Below, in pieces: positions 7,981 through 15,887 of a DNA stretch of 20,944 nucleotides. How positions within the stretch are numbered: the first letter of the stretch is position 1; every line of letters starts with the position of its first letter. The position numbers were made by a program, and so were the translations under genes. The stretch is from CAYYMD01 sp964472875 (GTDB lineage Bacteria; Planctomycetota; Phycisphaerae; SM23-33): contig CAYYMD010000052.1 in assembly GCA_964472875.1 (NCBI GenBank), positions 1 to 20,944 on the forward strand, in the 5' to 3' direction. Below the pieces are notes generated by a model, which did not search any database, was not told the DNA's origin, and saw only the letters and a program-made list of their open reading frames with translations.

Positions 7981-8028
7981 TTGTCCGTTTTCCTTGTGTT
8001 ATAAAAAGATTCAATAGTTCTCAAAATT

Positions 8029-10290
8029 TCACTCCGATCCGCCCTGGTAAGCGCCTTCCATCAGTTGCGGCTCGCGTTCGATGTTAAGCCAGATTTCCAG
8101 CTTTTCCCTGTCCACGCCCAGCACGTACTTTGTAATGTCCGGCAGGACCTCCTCCCACACGTCGAGCCACCGGTCTGTGGTGAATACTTCCGGGCAGGCC
8201 TGGTAGGCCATCACTGTCCCCAGGAAGTTACGGTAGTCCGCTCGCTCCGAGAACTCCTTCTTCCACCGGTACGCTTTGGCCTTTGCCATCAGCACGGCCG
8301 CCTGCCCGGATGCCTGCGAGAAAAGCGTCTCGACTTTTTCGCGCGTGTCGGCGAGGCCCTTTTGGACAAGCGGCGACAAATCCTTTTGCTCGGCCGTTGC
8401 TATTTCCTCGAGTTCCCGCATGTATTGCATGTGCATTTGTTTGAGGTCGATTATTTCGGTGGGTTTTCTGCCCAGGAGTTTTTCCTGTTTTATCAGGCCG
8501 CTCAGGCGGGCCACGTCGCTTTGGAGCGATCCCTTCAGTTCCTTAACGCGCTTCTGGAGGTCGGATGCATCTTTAAGAGTCTGCAGTTCTCGGGCCATTC
8601 TTATGCCGAACGACAGCCGCAGCGCGATGGAAGGGTCGCCGGCGACTTCGGCCAGCATGCGGTTTGCCTCGGCGCGGGCCTCGTAAAGTTTCTGGTCCAC
8701 GCGCCGCTCCATTTCGGTAACTTTTTCGTAGGACTCGGCCGTTTCGGGCGGCGGATGCGCCGAGAGCACATCGACGTATTCTATATTCACGCCCATGTTC
8801 AGTTCGTTGGCGGCCTGCTGGATTATCCTGCGGAGATTCCGGCCGAGTTTTTCACGGCCGGAAGTGAGTATCGCCTGCGGGCGATCCGGCTGGCCGGGGA
8901 TTTTTTCGTTCAGTGTCGCCGTGGCGCAGTAATCGGTCATTTGCCGATACGCGACGCTCTGAAGCACCTTGCCGGTGTCGGCGTAGTTATACGCGTAGGC
9001 GTACGGGTCCTTAATCGTGTAATTGACCGAAACCATCAGTTTGATAAGGTTAACGGGTGGGGGATTTTCTTGTTCGCTGGTGATTTTTATGTCGCGTTCT
9101 TTTTGCACGGCCACGAGAAAGTCGAGTTCCCTGTACTTGCCGTGCTCGGCTTTCCACAGGTAGATTTCCTTGCCCTTTACGAAATCGTTCTGGCGCTCCT
9201 TTTCGCTGCGGGTGCCGCCGCTGCCGATTATGGCGCGGCGTATCCGGGCGGTGTCGATTTCTTTGCCCCTGTCTATGGGCCAGGGCCACTTCAGGTGTAT
9301 CCCCGGCCCGAGCGTGGTTCGATTGGGGCTGGTCTTGCCGAAGTGCAGGAGGATGCACTGCTGCCCCTCGTTGACGATGACTATCGAACTGATTCCAAAC
9401 AGCACGACCGCGGCGAAAATTATCATCGGCACGAATGCGCGGCTGAGCAGTTGATAGAACCACGTTCGGGACACTTCGAACCCGAACTGGTAATTCAGTG
9501 CGTCGGCCACGGACCGTCCGATGCGGCCGGGTTCCGCAATAATGTTCAGCAGTCGGCTTTCAAACGGCGGGCGGTGAATTTCTCCCGGCACGCGGGGACG
9601 GTACAGGTCCAGCACGAAGTTCATCACCATTTCCGCCGCGAGTATCAACTGAACTGCCGGTCCCACGTAGGCCAGGTATAAGTCTCCGACCGGGTGTTTC
9701 TGCCAGGCGGACAGTAACCCGATAAGCACGGCGAGCATCACAATAACCCCGCCAAGCATGTAAGAGCCACACGCGCGCAGCAACCGCCACTCGCCGCGTG
9801 AGCTCATCCCGATTGTGTACTGGCTGAACAAAAAGGCCGCGAATCCCATAAGCACGACAAACAGCATACCGGCGTTGGTGTGCACCGGCTGGGCGGGGTC
9901 TTTGCCGGCGAGGTAATTAATAAGCAGAATTCCCACCGTGGCGTGTATGCCCGCCATCAGCAGCGTAAAAGACGGTATTATCCACTTGTCCATCCAGGCG
10001 CTGCGGGCGGCGGCGGGCCTGAGGTGTTCGGCTTCTTCCTCGAAGATTGTCTCGCCGCGGCCTGCGGCCATCGCCTCCAGTTCCATCTCTTCCTGTTTCT
10101 GGAGTTGGCGGCAGTAACTAAGCAGGGCGGCTACAATCCACAATGGTATTCCCGCCGCCAGCATCCACACACAGGTCAGGGCCGCGTAGGAGTCCGTCCA
10201 CGACCACAGCACGGTCATGGCGACAGTCAGCGCCGTAAGAAGCAAAGCGCCGGCGACGGCCGTGTTTTTGGCACGTTTTTGGTTTACCAT
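8029..10290 (-). CDS. Multi-spanning SPFH/HflK-like protein (753 aa)
   Basis: First gene of the operon, with ATG at 10290 and AAGGA 9 nt upstream. Residues 1-230 form a polytopic module with about six membrane helices (11-30, 36-58, 105-125, 140-160, 172-194, 205-227). After a linker comes a further helix (286-304) leading straight into an SPFH domain: VIVNEGQQCILLHFGK (304-319) and PGIHLKWPWPID (329-340), the same signature as its two neighbours. A long helical region (about 540-690) follows. The C-terminus (YQACPEVFTTDRWLDVWEEVLPDITKYVL) resembles the HflK C-terminus. Ordinary HflK has a single N-terminal helix, so the six-helix extension is the odd feature. It contains charged and aromatic residues between helices but no motif I can assign. 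The function is inferred to be a scaffold or anchor in a membrane complex with the two following SPFH proteins. Confidence 0.87.
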   Translation of the reverse strand: MVNQKRAKNTAVAGALLLTALTVAMTVLWSWTDSYAALTCVWMLAAGIPLWIVAALLSYCRQLQKQEEMELEAMAAGRGETIFEEEAEHLRPAAARSAWMDKWIIPSFTLLMAGIHATVGILLINYLAGKDPAQPVHTNAGMLFVVLMGFAAFLFSQYTIGMSSRGEWRLLRACGSYMLGGVIVMLAVLIGLLSAWQKHPVGDLYLAYVGPAVQLILAAEMVMNFVLDLYRPRVPGEIHRPPFESRLLNIIAEPGRIGRSVADALNYQFGFEVSRTWFYQLLSRAFVPMIIFAAVVLFGISSIVIVNEGQQCILLHFGKTSPNRTTLGPGIHLKWPWPIDRGKEIDTARIRRAIIGSGGTRSEKERQNDFVKGKEIYLWKAEHGKYRELDFLVAVQKERDIKITSEQENPPPVNLIKLMVSVNYTIKDPYAYAYNYADTGKVLQSVAYRQMTDYCATATLNEKIPGQPDRPQAILTSGREKLGRNLRRIIQQAANELNMGVNIEYVDVLSAHPPPETAESYEKVTEMERRVDQKLYEARAEANRMLAEVAGDPSIALRLSFGIRMARELQTLKDASDLQKRVKELKGSLQSDVARLSGLIKQEKLLGRKPTEIIDLKQMHMQYMRELEEIATAEQKDLSPLVQKGLADTREKVETLFSQASGQAAVLMAKAKAYRWKKEFSERADYRNFLGTVMAYQACPEVFTTDRWLDVWEEVLPDITKYVLGVDREKLEIWLNIEREPQLMEGAYQGGSE

Positions 10291-10480
10291 TTAATTATTC
10301 CTTCGGTGCAACAGTTGATATAGTCGTATCGTTCTTGTTCCCGGCGGGTTGATGACAATAGAATATTTCCGAACAATCGAAACACGCCGTGACGTCGCCG
10401 CGTAGTATTTTTATTCGCCCCCGGCCGAGCGAACCGGCCGGGCGGGCGTGGTCGCGACAACGCCAGAAGGCAGACAACGT
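10291..10480. promoter_or_regulatory. Divergent intergenic region with GC hairpin
   Basis: This region separates the SPFH-ABC operon (minus) from the divergent ABC-2 permease (plus). A possible plus-strand promoter is TTGATG (10349-10354), a 17-nt spacer and AACAAT (10372-10377), each matching four of six consensus bases. It would give a leader of about 95 nt containing a perfect 8-bp hairpin CCCGGCCG (10420-10427) / CGGCCGGG (10435-10442) with a 7-nt loop. On the minus strand I find only a ribosome binding site (AAGGA before ATG 10290) and no convincing promoter. Co-regulation of both units from here is likely but not shown. Confidence 0.35.
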
Positions 10481-12118
10481 ATGATGAAAATATTTGCAAT
10501 CGGTAAGAATACTTTTATGCAGGCGATTCGCCAGCCGGTCTACTGCATCATAATCCTTATCACCATAATGGTGCTGGTGCTGGATTTGCCGCTGAGCGGC
10601 TGGAGCGTGGGGGTCGAATACGAAAAGACCAACCAGAAGATGCTCGAAAATCTGGGTCTCAGCACGTTGCTGCTGGCGGGGCTGCTGGTGGCGGCCTTCG
10701 CCGCCTGCAACGTGGTTACTCGCGAAATACGCGACAGGACGGCCCTTACGGTGGTTTCCAAGCCCGTATCGCGGGTAATTTTCATACTCGGCAAATTCGC
10801 CGGCGTGGCCGCGGCCACGGCCGTGGCGTATTATCTCTGCAGCATCGTCTTTTTGATGACCGTTCGCCACCAGGTAGTGCCGACCGCCAGTTCGCCGATA
10901 GACTGGCCTGTCATCGTTATAGGCGTGGCGGCGTTCGTGTTGACGATATTGACGGCCATGATTGGCAACCTGTTGTTCGGGTGGACGTTCACCTCTTCCG
11001 GCGTGTTTTCCGCGCTGGCGTATTTCACGCTGGCGGCGCTGCTGGTCGCCTTTATCGGGAAGGGCTGGCAGGTTGTGCCGCCGGGTTACGACACTCCGCC
11101 AGTGCCGAAGGCGGGGGTAGTCAGGGTGGAATTCCAAAACTCGCAGGACCTTGACGCCCTGCGAAAGGCCGCCGCCGGCAGCGATTACGACATCGAAGAG
11201 GTCGATACCTTCCATAACACTCTCACGCTCCGCTTCGACAAGGATAAGTCGCTGGATGCGGCCGTCTACCGGGTGAGCCAATGGCCGGGTGCGGCCGAGG
11301 CCTCCGCCGTAACGGAGCCGCCCGTGATATATCCGCAGTTGCTCATCGGCGTGCTGCTGCTTTTCCTGGCGGACCTGCTTTTTGTGGCGGTCGCGGTGGC
11401 CGCAGGGGCTCGTCTCGGACCTGCCATGACTTTGATGGTGTGTTTTGCCGTGCTTTTTGTGGGGTCTATCCATCCCTACATCTTCGACCGGTGGTCGCAG
11501 GGCAATATCGCCGCACTGGTGCTGAGCTGGGTGGTTCCCAACCTGACTTACTTTTATGTTTTCGACGCCATAACGGCCGACATGGAAATACCACTGTGGT
11601 ATGCCGGTTTGGCCGGGCTTTACTGCCTCGGTTACGCGGCGGCGGTGCTGGCCGTTGGTGTCGGATTGTTCCAGACCAGGGAGTTGACCGGCGAAGGCGG
11701 CGGGGGATTCGGGCCTGCGGGAACTATGGCCTGGATTGGAAAGGCCGCCGCCGTGGCGATGCTGGTCGCGGCCGTGATAATCGCGTTCGTTCCGGCATAT
11801 CATACTTTCGCCGGCATTGCGCTTATCGGCGGACTCGTTATCGCAGCGGCGCTTACGTGGTTGTTCTGGAGTTATTTCGCCGGCGGCGCCCGATGGAGTT
11901 ACTGGCTGGCGGTTGTGCTCAGCGGCGCAGTGGCGGCCGGGAGCATCACACTGGCCGTTGCGAAGGCCTATTACGGCTGGGGCGCAGAACGAATACCCGA
12001 AGGCCCCTGGCCGGTAGTCGCGGCCGCGGTCTCGGTCTGTGCCCTGGTATTGCTCTTTTTGCCGGGTACTCGACGTCATTTTAAATCTTCATCTGCGGCC
12101 CGAATCGCACGGACCTGA
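10481..12118 (+). CDS. ABC-2-type permease with inserted soluble domain
   Basis: About 545 aa, polytopic (roughly a dozen hydrophobic segments). I chose ATG 10481 rather than the in-frame 10448 because AGAAGG lies 9 nt upstream and the protein then begins MMKIFAIGKNTFMQ, the usual start of ABC-2 permeases. TREIRDRTALTVVSKPVSR (80-98) followed by ILGKFAG is the family's elbow motif. Between membrane helices, residues about 197-281 form a soluble insert (GVVRVEFQNSQDLDALRKAA, later NTLTLRFDKD, ending VTEPP). It resembles the small C-terminal domain often found on ABC-2 ATPases (DUF4162-like). There is no ATPase beside it. The nearest is the one at 4354-5583 in the divergent operon, so it may share that subunit or use one encoded elsewhere. 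The substrate is unknown. Confidence 0.82.
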   Translation: MMKIFAIGKNTFMQAIRQPVYCIIILITIMVLVLDLPLSGWSVGVEYEKTNQKMLENLGLSTLLLAGLLVAAFAACNVVTREIRDRTALTVVSKPVSRVIFILGKFAGVAAATAVAYYLCSIVFLMTVRHQVVPTASSPIDWPVIVIGVAAFVLTILTAMIGNLLFGWTFTSSGVFSALAYFTLAALLVAFIGKGWQVVPPGYDTPPVPKAGVVRVEFQNSQDLDALRKAAAGSDYDIEEVDTFHNTLTLRFDKDKSLDAAVYRVSQWPGAAEASAVTEPPVIYPQLLIGVLLLFLADLLFVAVAVAAGARLGPAMTLMVCFAVLFVGSIHPYIFDRWSQGNIAALVLSWVVPNLTYFYVFDAITADMEIPLWYAGLAGLYCLGYAAAVLAVGVGLFQTRELTGEGGGGFGPAGTMAWIGKAAAVAMLVAAVIIAFVPAYHTFAGIALIGGLVIAAALTWLFWSYFAGGARWSYWLAVVLSGAVAAGSITLAVAKAYYGWGAERIPEGPWPVVAAAVSVCALVLLFLPGTRRHFKSSSAARIART

Positions 12119-12128
12119 ATTTTCAGGT
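12113..12128. terminator. Symmetric hairpin between convergent genes
   Basis: ACCTGA (12113-12118) pairs with TCAGGT (12123-12128) around loop ATTT, overlapping the stop codon of the plus-strand permease. It lies in the 28-nt gap between convergent genes, where a bidirectional terminator would be expected. There is no T-tract, so the call is weak. Confidence 0.3.
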
Positions 12129-12146
12129 AAATACTTGCGGACATTT

Positions 12147-14099
12147 CTAAGTGGCCGGCACCGGCGCCACCTTCGCACGCGGCGGAGGCGCCTCGGCGGG
12201 TTCGGTGGTGTGCAGATGTTCGCCGAACCGGACCAGCCGTGCGCTGTTGAAGACAACGAACGTGGCCGCCACCATGTGCAATATCGCGCCCGCGACCGGC
12301 TGTATCAGATTTAGCCCGGCCAGAATCTCGAACGTAACGATGAACAGAACGCCGAATATGAGATTCTGGTGAATAATTTTCAGTGTTCTGCGGCTGAGGC
12401 GAATCAGGAAGGGAAGCCGCCGCAGGTCGTTGTTCATCAGCGCCACCGTGGCGGAGTTAATGGCCACATCGCTTCCGGCCGCCCCCATGGCGATGGAAAG
12501 GTCGCCCGCGGCCAGGGCCGGCGCGTCGTTGACGCCGTCGCCGACAACCGCAACGCTGTGTCCCTTTTTCCGCAGTGCGTCGACCAGTTCCAGTTTGTCG
12601 GCCGGGAGAACCTCCGCCTGCACCTCGGTGCAGCCCATTTCCCCGGCCACGCGATGGGCGACGGACCAGCGGTCGCCGGTGACCATCACCAGTTCATGTA
12701 TGCCCAGCGAGTGCAGGTCGTCGATGGCCTCGCGGGCCTCGTGGCGGGTGCGGTCTTCCAGGCCCAGCCAGCCGAGCAGTCTGCCGTCGCGGACCACGTA
12801 AAAGATGCTCAGGCCTTCCGGCTCGTCGAATTTCGAATCCTTGACCGGCGAAAAATCTATACCTTCCTCGACAAGCCAGCTGGGCTTGCCGACCATAATG
12901 TCGCTGCCGCGCGACTTGGCGCGGACGCCGCGGCCGGATACTTCCTCGAATTTTTCCGGTGTGTCTATCGAGACGTTGGCCTTTTTGGCCGTGGCGATGA
13001 CCGCCCGGGCGATGGGGTGTTTGGAGAGGTTCTCGGCCGAGGCGGCGGTGGATAGCATTTCGGCCGGGTCTACGCCCTCTGCCGGCATCATCCGCGTTAA
13101 AGCCAGTTCGCCGGTGGTCAGCGTGCCGGTTTTGTCGAAGATGAACGCCGTGAGGTCCCGTGCGACCTCAATGTTGGAGACATCCTTAATAAGCACTCCC
13201 AGCCGCGCCGCCGCCGACAGCGCCGCCACCATTGCGGTGGGCACCGCCAGTATCAGCGCGCACGGACACGCCAGCACCAGCATGGTCACCGCCCGGTTCA
13301 TGTCCTTGGTGAAGAAAAGCACCGTCCCGACGATCATCAGAATGGTGGGGGTGTACCAGCCGGCGTAACGGTCGATCATCCGCATAATGGGGATTTTGGA
13401 TTTTTCCGCCTGAAGGATGAGTTTCTGGACCCGGCCGAGCGTTGTGTCTTCGCCTGCGCGGGTGACCCTGACATCCATCGCCCCGGCCAGGTTGTTCGTG
13501 CCGGAAAACACGTCGTCGCCGACGTTCTTATCCACCGGCAGCGACTCGCCCGTTACGTTCGCCTGGTTGACGGCGGACTGCCCGGCCACGACCACGCCGT
13601 CGGCGGGAATGTTGTCACCCGCTCGAACGCGGACTATGTCGTCCGGGCGTAATTGCCGCGGGTCGACGAGTTCCTCGTTTCCTTCGCTGTCCAATCGATG
13701 GGCTTTTTTGGGTGAGATTTTCAGCAGCGACTCTATGGACGCCCTCGCGCCCAGGGCCGTGCGGGTTTCTATGAGATTCGCCAGCAGCAGAAAGAATGCC
13801 ACCGCGCCGGCGGCCTTGTAGTTGCCGGCCGCAAGGGCTGCTATCGCCGCCAGTGCGACAAGTTCGTCCATGTGCATGTGGCCTTTGAACAGTTGCCTTG
13901 CGGCGTGGGCGATGATGGGTATCCCCAGCATTGCCGCCCCCAGCAGCGCCAGTGTGCTGCTGTAAAAATCATCCTCGAATATCAACTCGGCGACGTAGGA
14001 GTTTATTACGAGCACTCCGCCCAGGAGTATTCCCACGATAAGCGCGCTGGCGCGGCCGGTCTGAGTGGATATGCTATCCTTCAGAATGTCATGTGCCAT
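12147..14099 (-). CDS. P1B-type heavy-metal-transporting ATPase
   Basis: A 650-aa ion pump that exports a transition metal at the cost of ATP. Motifs in order: HMHMDELVAL (74-83), actuator TGES (183-186), metal-binding CPC in the sixth membrane helix (278-280), phosphorylation DKTGTLT (322-328, Asp322), HP (361-362), VTGD (473-476) and the hinge GDGVNDAP (520-527). There is no N-terminal HMA metal-binding domain and no Cys-rich head, so it is shorter than typical CopA or ZntA. The last helix reads ILHMVAATFVVFNSARL, with His608. It lacks both the M-x-x-S-S of copper pumps and the D-K-G of zinc pumps, so the metal cannot be assigned. The start ATG at 14099 has GGAG 6 nt upstream. It is a single gene, divergent from the purine permease. 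Confidence 0.93.
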   Translation of the reverse strand: MAHDILKDSISTQTGRASALIVGILLGGVLVINSYVAELIFEDDFYSSTLALLGAAMLGIPIIAHAARQLFKGHMHMDELVALAAIAALAAGNYKAAGAVAFFLLLANLIETRTALGARASIESLLKISPKKAHRLDSEGNEELVDPRQLRPDDIVRVRAGDNIPADGVVVAGQSAVNQANVTGESLPVDKNVGDDVFSGTNNLAGAMDVRVTRAGEDTTLGRVQKLILQAEKSKIPIMRMIDRYAGWYTPTILMIVGTVLFFTKDMNRAVTMLVLACPCALILAVPTAMVAALSAAARLGVLIKDVSNIEVARDLTAFIFDKTGTLTTGELALTRMMPAEGVDPAEMLSTAASAENLSKHPIARAVIATAKKANVSIDTPEKFEEVSGRGVRAKSRGSDIMVGKPSWLVEEGIDFSPVKDSKFDEPEGLSIFYVVRDGRLLGWLGLEDRTRHEAREAIDDLHSLGIHELVMVTGDRWSVAHRVAGEMGCTEVQAEVLPADKLELVDALRKKGHSVAVVGDGVNDAPALAAGDLSIAMGAAGSDVAINSATVALMNNDLRRLPFLIRLSRRTLKIIHQNLIFGVLFIVTFEILAGLNLIQPVAGAILHMVAATFVVFNSARLVRFGEHLHTTEPAEAPPPRAKVAPVPAT

Positions 14100-14414
14100 G
14101 TATTGCTCCGACTATGTATCAATTTATAAATATCGTATCAGGCGGCAATCGAACATATATGTTGTTTTACGAACGCACGACGGCGACGGTTCTCAGTTTT
14201 ATACGGATTTATCGGGCCGGGCACCCGTATAAAGTTCCGCCGCATCGTGCGGACTTCAGTGAAAATTTAGTTTCCGCGGGCCGCGGTGTAAAGCACCAAA
14301 GGTTGCGGGCTTATGGAAGCGGGTCATCTGCGGCGGTTCTTGACATGGCTCCGGGTAGTAGGGAAATTATTATCCGGCCGAATTTGCGGCCGTATTAGCG
14401 AAAGGAAAAAACGC
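14100..14414. promoter_or_regulatory. Divergent intergenic region with several hairpins
   Basis: 315 bp without a gene. Near the ATPase start is a perfect 12-nt palindrome, AACATATATGTT (14152-14163), a possible operator. On the plus strand are four possible hairpins. The first is TTTATACGG (14198-14206) with CCGTATAAA (14225-14233). The second is CCGCA/TGCGG (14240-14252), the third CCGCG/CGCGG (14274-14286), and the fourth GGTG/CACC (14285-14297, which overlaps the third and is an alternative to it). TTGACA at 14340-14345 is a perfect -35 box, but the best -10 (AATTAT, 14365-14370) is 19 nt away. AAAGGA (14401-14406) is the ribosome binding site of the permease. I could not match the hairpins to a known riboswitch. 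Confidence 0.4.
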
Positions 14415-15809
14415 ATGTTCGCAATCGAATCGCGCCAGAGCTCCGTCGGGCGGGAAATCCTCGGCGGTGTTACAACCTTCATGGCCATGAGTTATATCCT
14501 GTTTGTGCAGCCGGCGGTGCTTTCCAAGGCCGGGATGGACACCGGCGGCGTGTTCATGGCCACGTGCATATCGTCGGCGGCCGCGTGCATACTGATGGGC
14601 TTGCTGGCCAATTACCCCATTGCCCTGGCTCCGGGCATGGGCGAGAATTTCTTCTTCGTGTTCACGCTGTGCGGGGTAGGGGCCGCGGCGGCGGCGTTCA
14701 AACTGACCTGGCAGGAGGCCCTTGCGCTGACCGTGCTTATGGGTCTGCTGTTTTTGCTGATGGCGTTTGTGGGACTGCGTGCGAAAATCCTGAACTCCAT
14801 TCCCGACTCGCTCAAAAACGGCATCGCCGCCGGAATCGGGTTGTTCATCGCATTAATCGGTTTTGAATGGGGCAACATCGTGCGAACGGACGCCGTGACG
14901 GGTGTGGCGCTGGCCGATATGCAGGGAAACTACGCCGCAGGCCTGACGCTGCTGGGCGTGGTGGTTATTCTGCTGCTTCTGGCTTTAAACATTCGAGGGG
15001 CGATGCTGATCGGCATACTGGCGATAACGGCCGCTACCTGGGCGGTGGGGCGAATATGGGATGTAAGCACGATTTCGTACAAGGGCATCTTCGGCATGCC
15101 CGTCGGGCTGGAGAACACGGCGGGCGGATTCCTGTCCGGATTCGCGGGCCTGTGGGATAAATTAGCCGGGCCGCACTGGATGGAGGTAATCGGCTTCGCA
15201 TTTATTCTGCTGTTTATGGACCTGTTCGACACCGTCGGCACGCTGGTGGGAGTGGCGAGGCGTAGCGGGCTGATGGTCCACAACCAGTTGCCTCGCGCGC
15301 AATACGCCCTCTCGGCGGATGCGGCCGGGACGGTTATAGGCGCGTCGCTGGGCAGCAGCACCGTCACCAGTTATATCGAGTCGGTAACAGGCGTGGCCTC
15401 CGGTGCGCGGACGGGGCTGGCCGCTATTGTTGCGGGAGTTTTGATGCTGGCGGCGATGTTCTTTCAGCCGGTGGTCGAGATGGTCGGCGGCGGAGTGGTC
15501 GTGGGAACTTACGAGTGGGGCGACCCGATTGTCCGCTATCCTATGATAGCCCCGGCCCTGATAGTCGTCGGCTGCATGATGCTGCGCCCCATTGTCGAGA
15601 TTCAGTGGGAGGATGCGACAGAATCCATCCCGGCCTTTTTGACGATGGTGACCATGCCGTTCGCCTATTCCATTTCGCACGGAATCGCCATCGGCTTTAT
15701 CACTTACGCCGCGGGCAAACTGGTGACGGGTCGGCCGCGACAGTGCCCGGCGATTGTGTATATATTCGCGGTTCTGTTCGCTCTGCGTTACATCCTGCTG
15801 CCGGTTTAG
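14415..15809 (+). CDS. NCS2-family purine permease (AzgA/PbuG type)
   Basis: A 464-aa polytopic proton symporter of the AzgA branch, predicted to import adenine, guanine or hypoxanthine for purine salvage. The start ATG 14415 is chosen over the in-frame 14313 because AAAGGA lies 8 nt upstream and the protein then begins MFAIESRQSSVGREILGGVT, as AzgA-like proteins do. Conserved family motifs are ALAPGMGENFFF (residues about 73-84), MDLFDTVGTLVGVARRSGL in the middle, and the stretch SADAAGT...LGSSTVTSYIESVTGVASGARTGL. In better-known members the first motif reads G-M-G-L-N-A-F-F, so L-to-E and A-to-F changes are present in this copy. The substrate may therefore differ from that of characterised members. 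The gene stands alone. Confidence 0.92.
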   Translation: MFAIESRQSSVGREILGGVTTFMAMSYILFVQPAVLSKAGMDTGGVFMATCISSAAACILMGLLANYPIALAPGMGENFFFVFTLCGVGAAAAAFKLTWQEALALTVLMGLLFLLMAFVGLRAKILNSIPDSLKNGIAAGIGLFIALIGFEWGNIVRTDAVTGVALADMQGNYAAGLTLLGVVVILLLLALNIRGAMLIGILAITAATWAVGRIWDVSTISYKGIFGMPVGLENTAGGFLSGFAGLWDKLAGPHWMEVIGFAFILLFMDLFDTVGTLVGVARRSGLMVHNQLPRAQYALSADAAGTVIGASLGSSTVTSYIESVTGVASGARTGLAAIVAGVLMLAAMFFQPVVEMVGGGVVVGTYEWGDPIVRYPMIAPALIVVGCMMLRPIVEIQWEDATESIPAFLTMVTMPFAYSISHGIAIGFITYAAGKLVTGRPRQCPAIVYIFAVLFALRYILLPV

Positions 15810-15827
15810 CGGCCGCTTTCCACACAT

Positions 15828-15855
15828 GCGCGGCGGCGTTCCCCGGCCGCTGCGC
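15828..15855. terminator. GC-rich hairpin between convergent genes
   Basis: GCGCGGCGGC (15828-15837) pairs with GCCGCTGCGC (15846-15855) over 10 bp including one G-T wobble, with an 8-nt loop. It lies 18 nt after the purine permease stop and 33 nt before the end of the convergent protease gene. It is followed by TATTTAAG only, not a true T-tract. It is probably a terminator or 3'-end stabilising structure. Confidence 0.4.
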
Positions 15856-15887
15856 TATTTAAGACCGCGGACGAAGAAAATGCAGTC

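Noticed and set aside
6640..8004. Plus-strand open frame (454 codons) spanning two SPFH genes
   Set aside because: It crosses a real intergenic gap and the N-terminus of the HflK-like gene. Both genes on the other strand are well supported, and this frame shows no domain.
8065..9681. Long plus-strand open frame (538 codons) opposite the large SPFH gene
   Set aside because: It has no recognisable domain, no ribosome binding site, an unusual composition, and lies fully antisense to a gene with clear SPFH motifs. Long antisense frames are expected in GC-rich coding DNA.
10295..12079. Long minus-strand open frame (594 codons) opposite the ABC-2 permease
   Set aside because: The translation is rich in His, Arg, Gln and Gly without hydrophobic core or motifs, whereas the opposite strand encodes a clear polytopic permease.
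2705..12118. Genomic island acquired by transfer
   Set aside because: No integrase, tRNA, flanking repeats or visible base-composition shift supports it. The genes share the style of the neighbouring housekeeping genes.
14195..14260. Purine riboswitch upstream of the purine permease
   Set aside because: GGGCACCCGTATAAA looks a little like part of one, but the conserved elements around the three-way junction (TATAA, GATATGG, TTTCTACC, GACTA) are missing.
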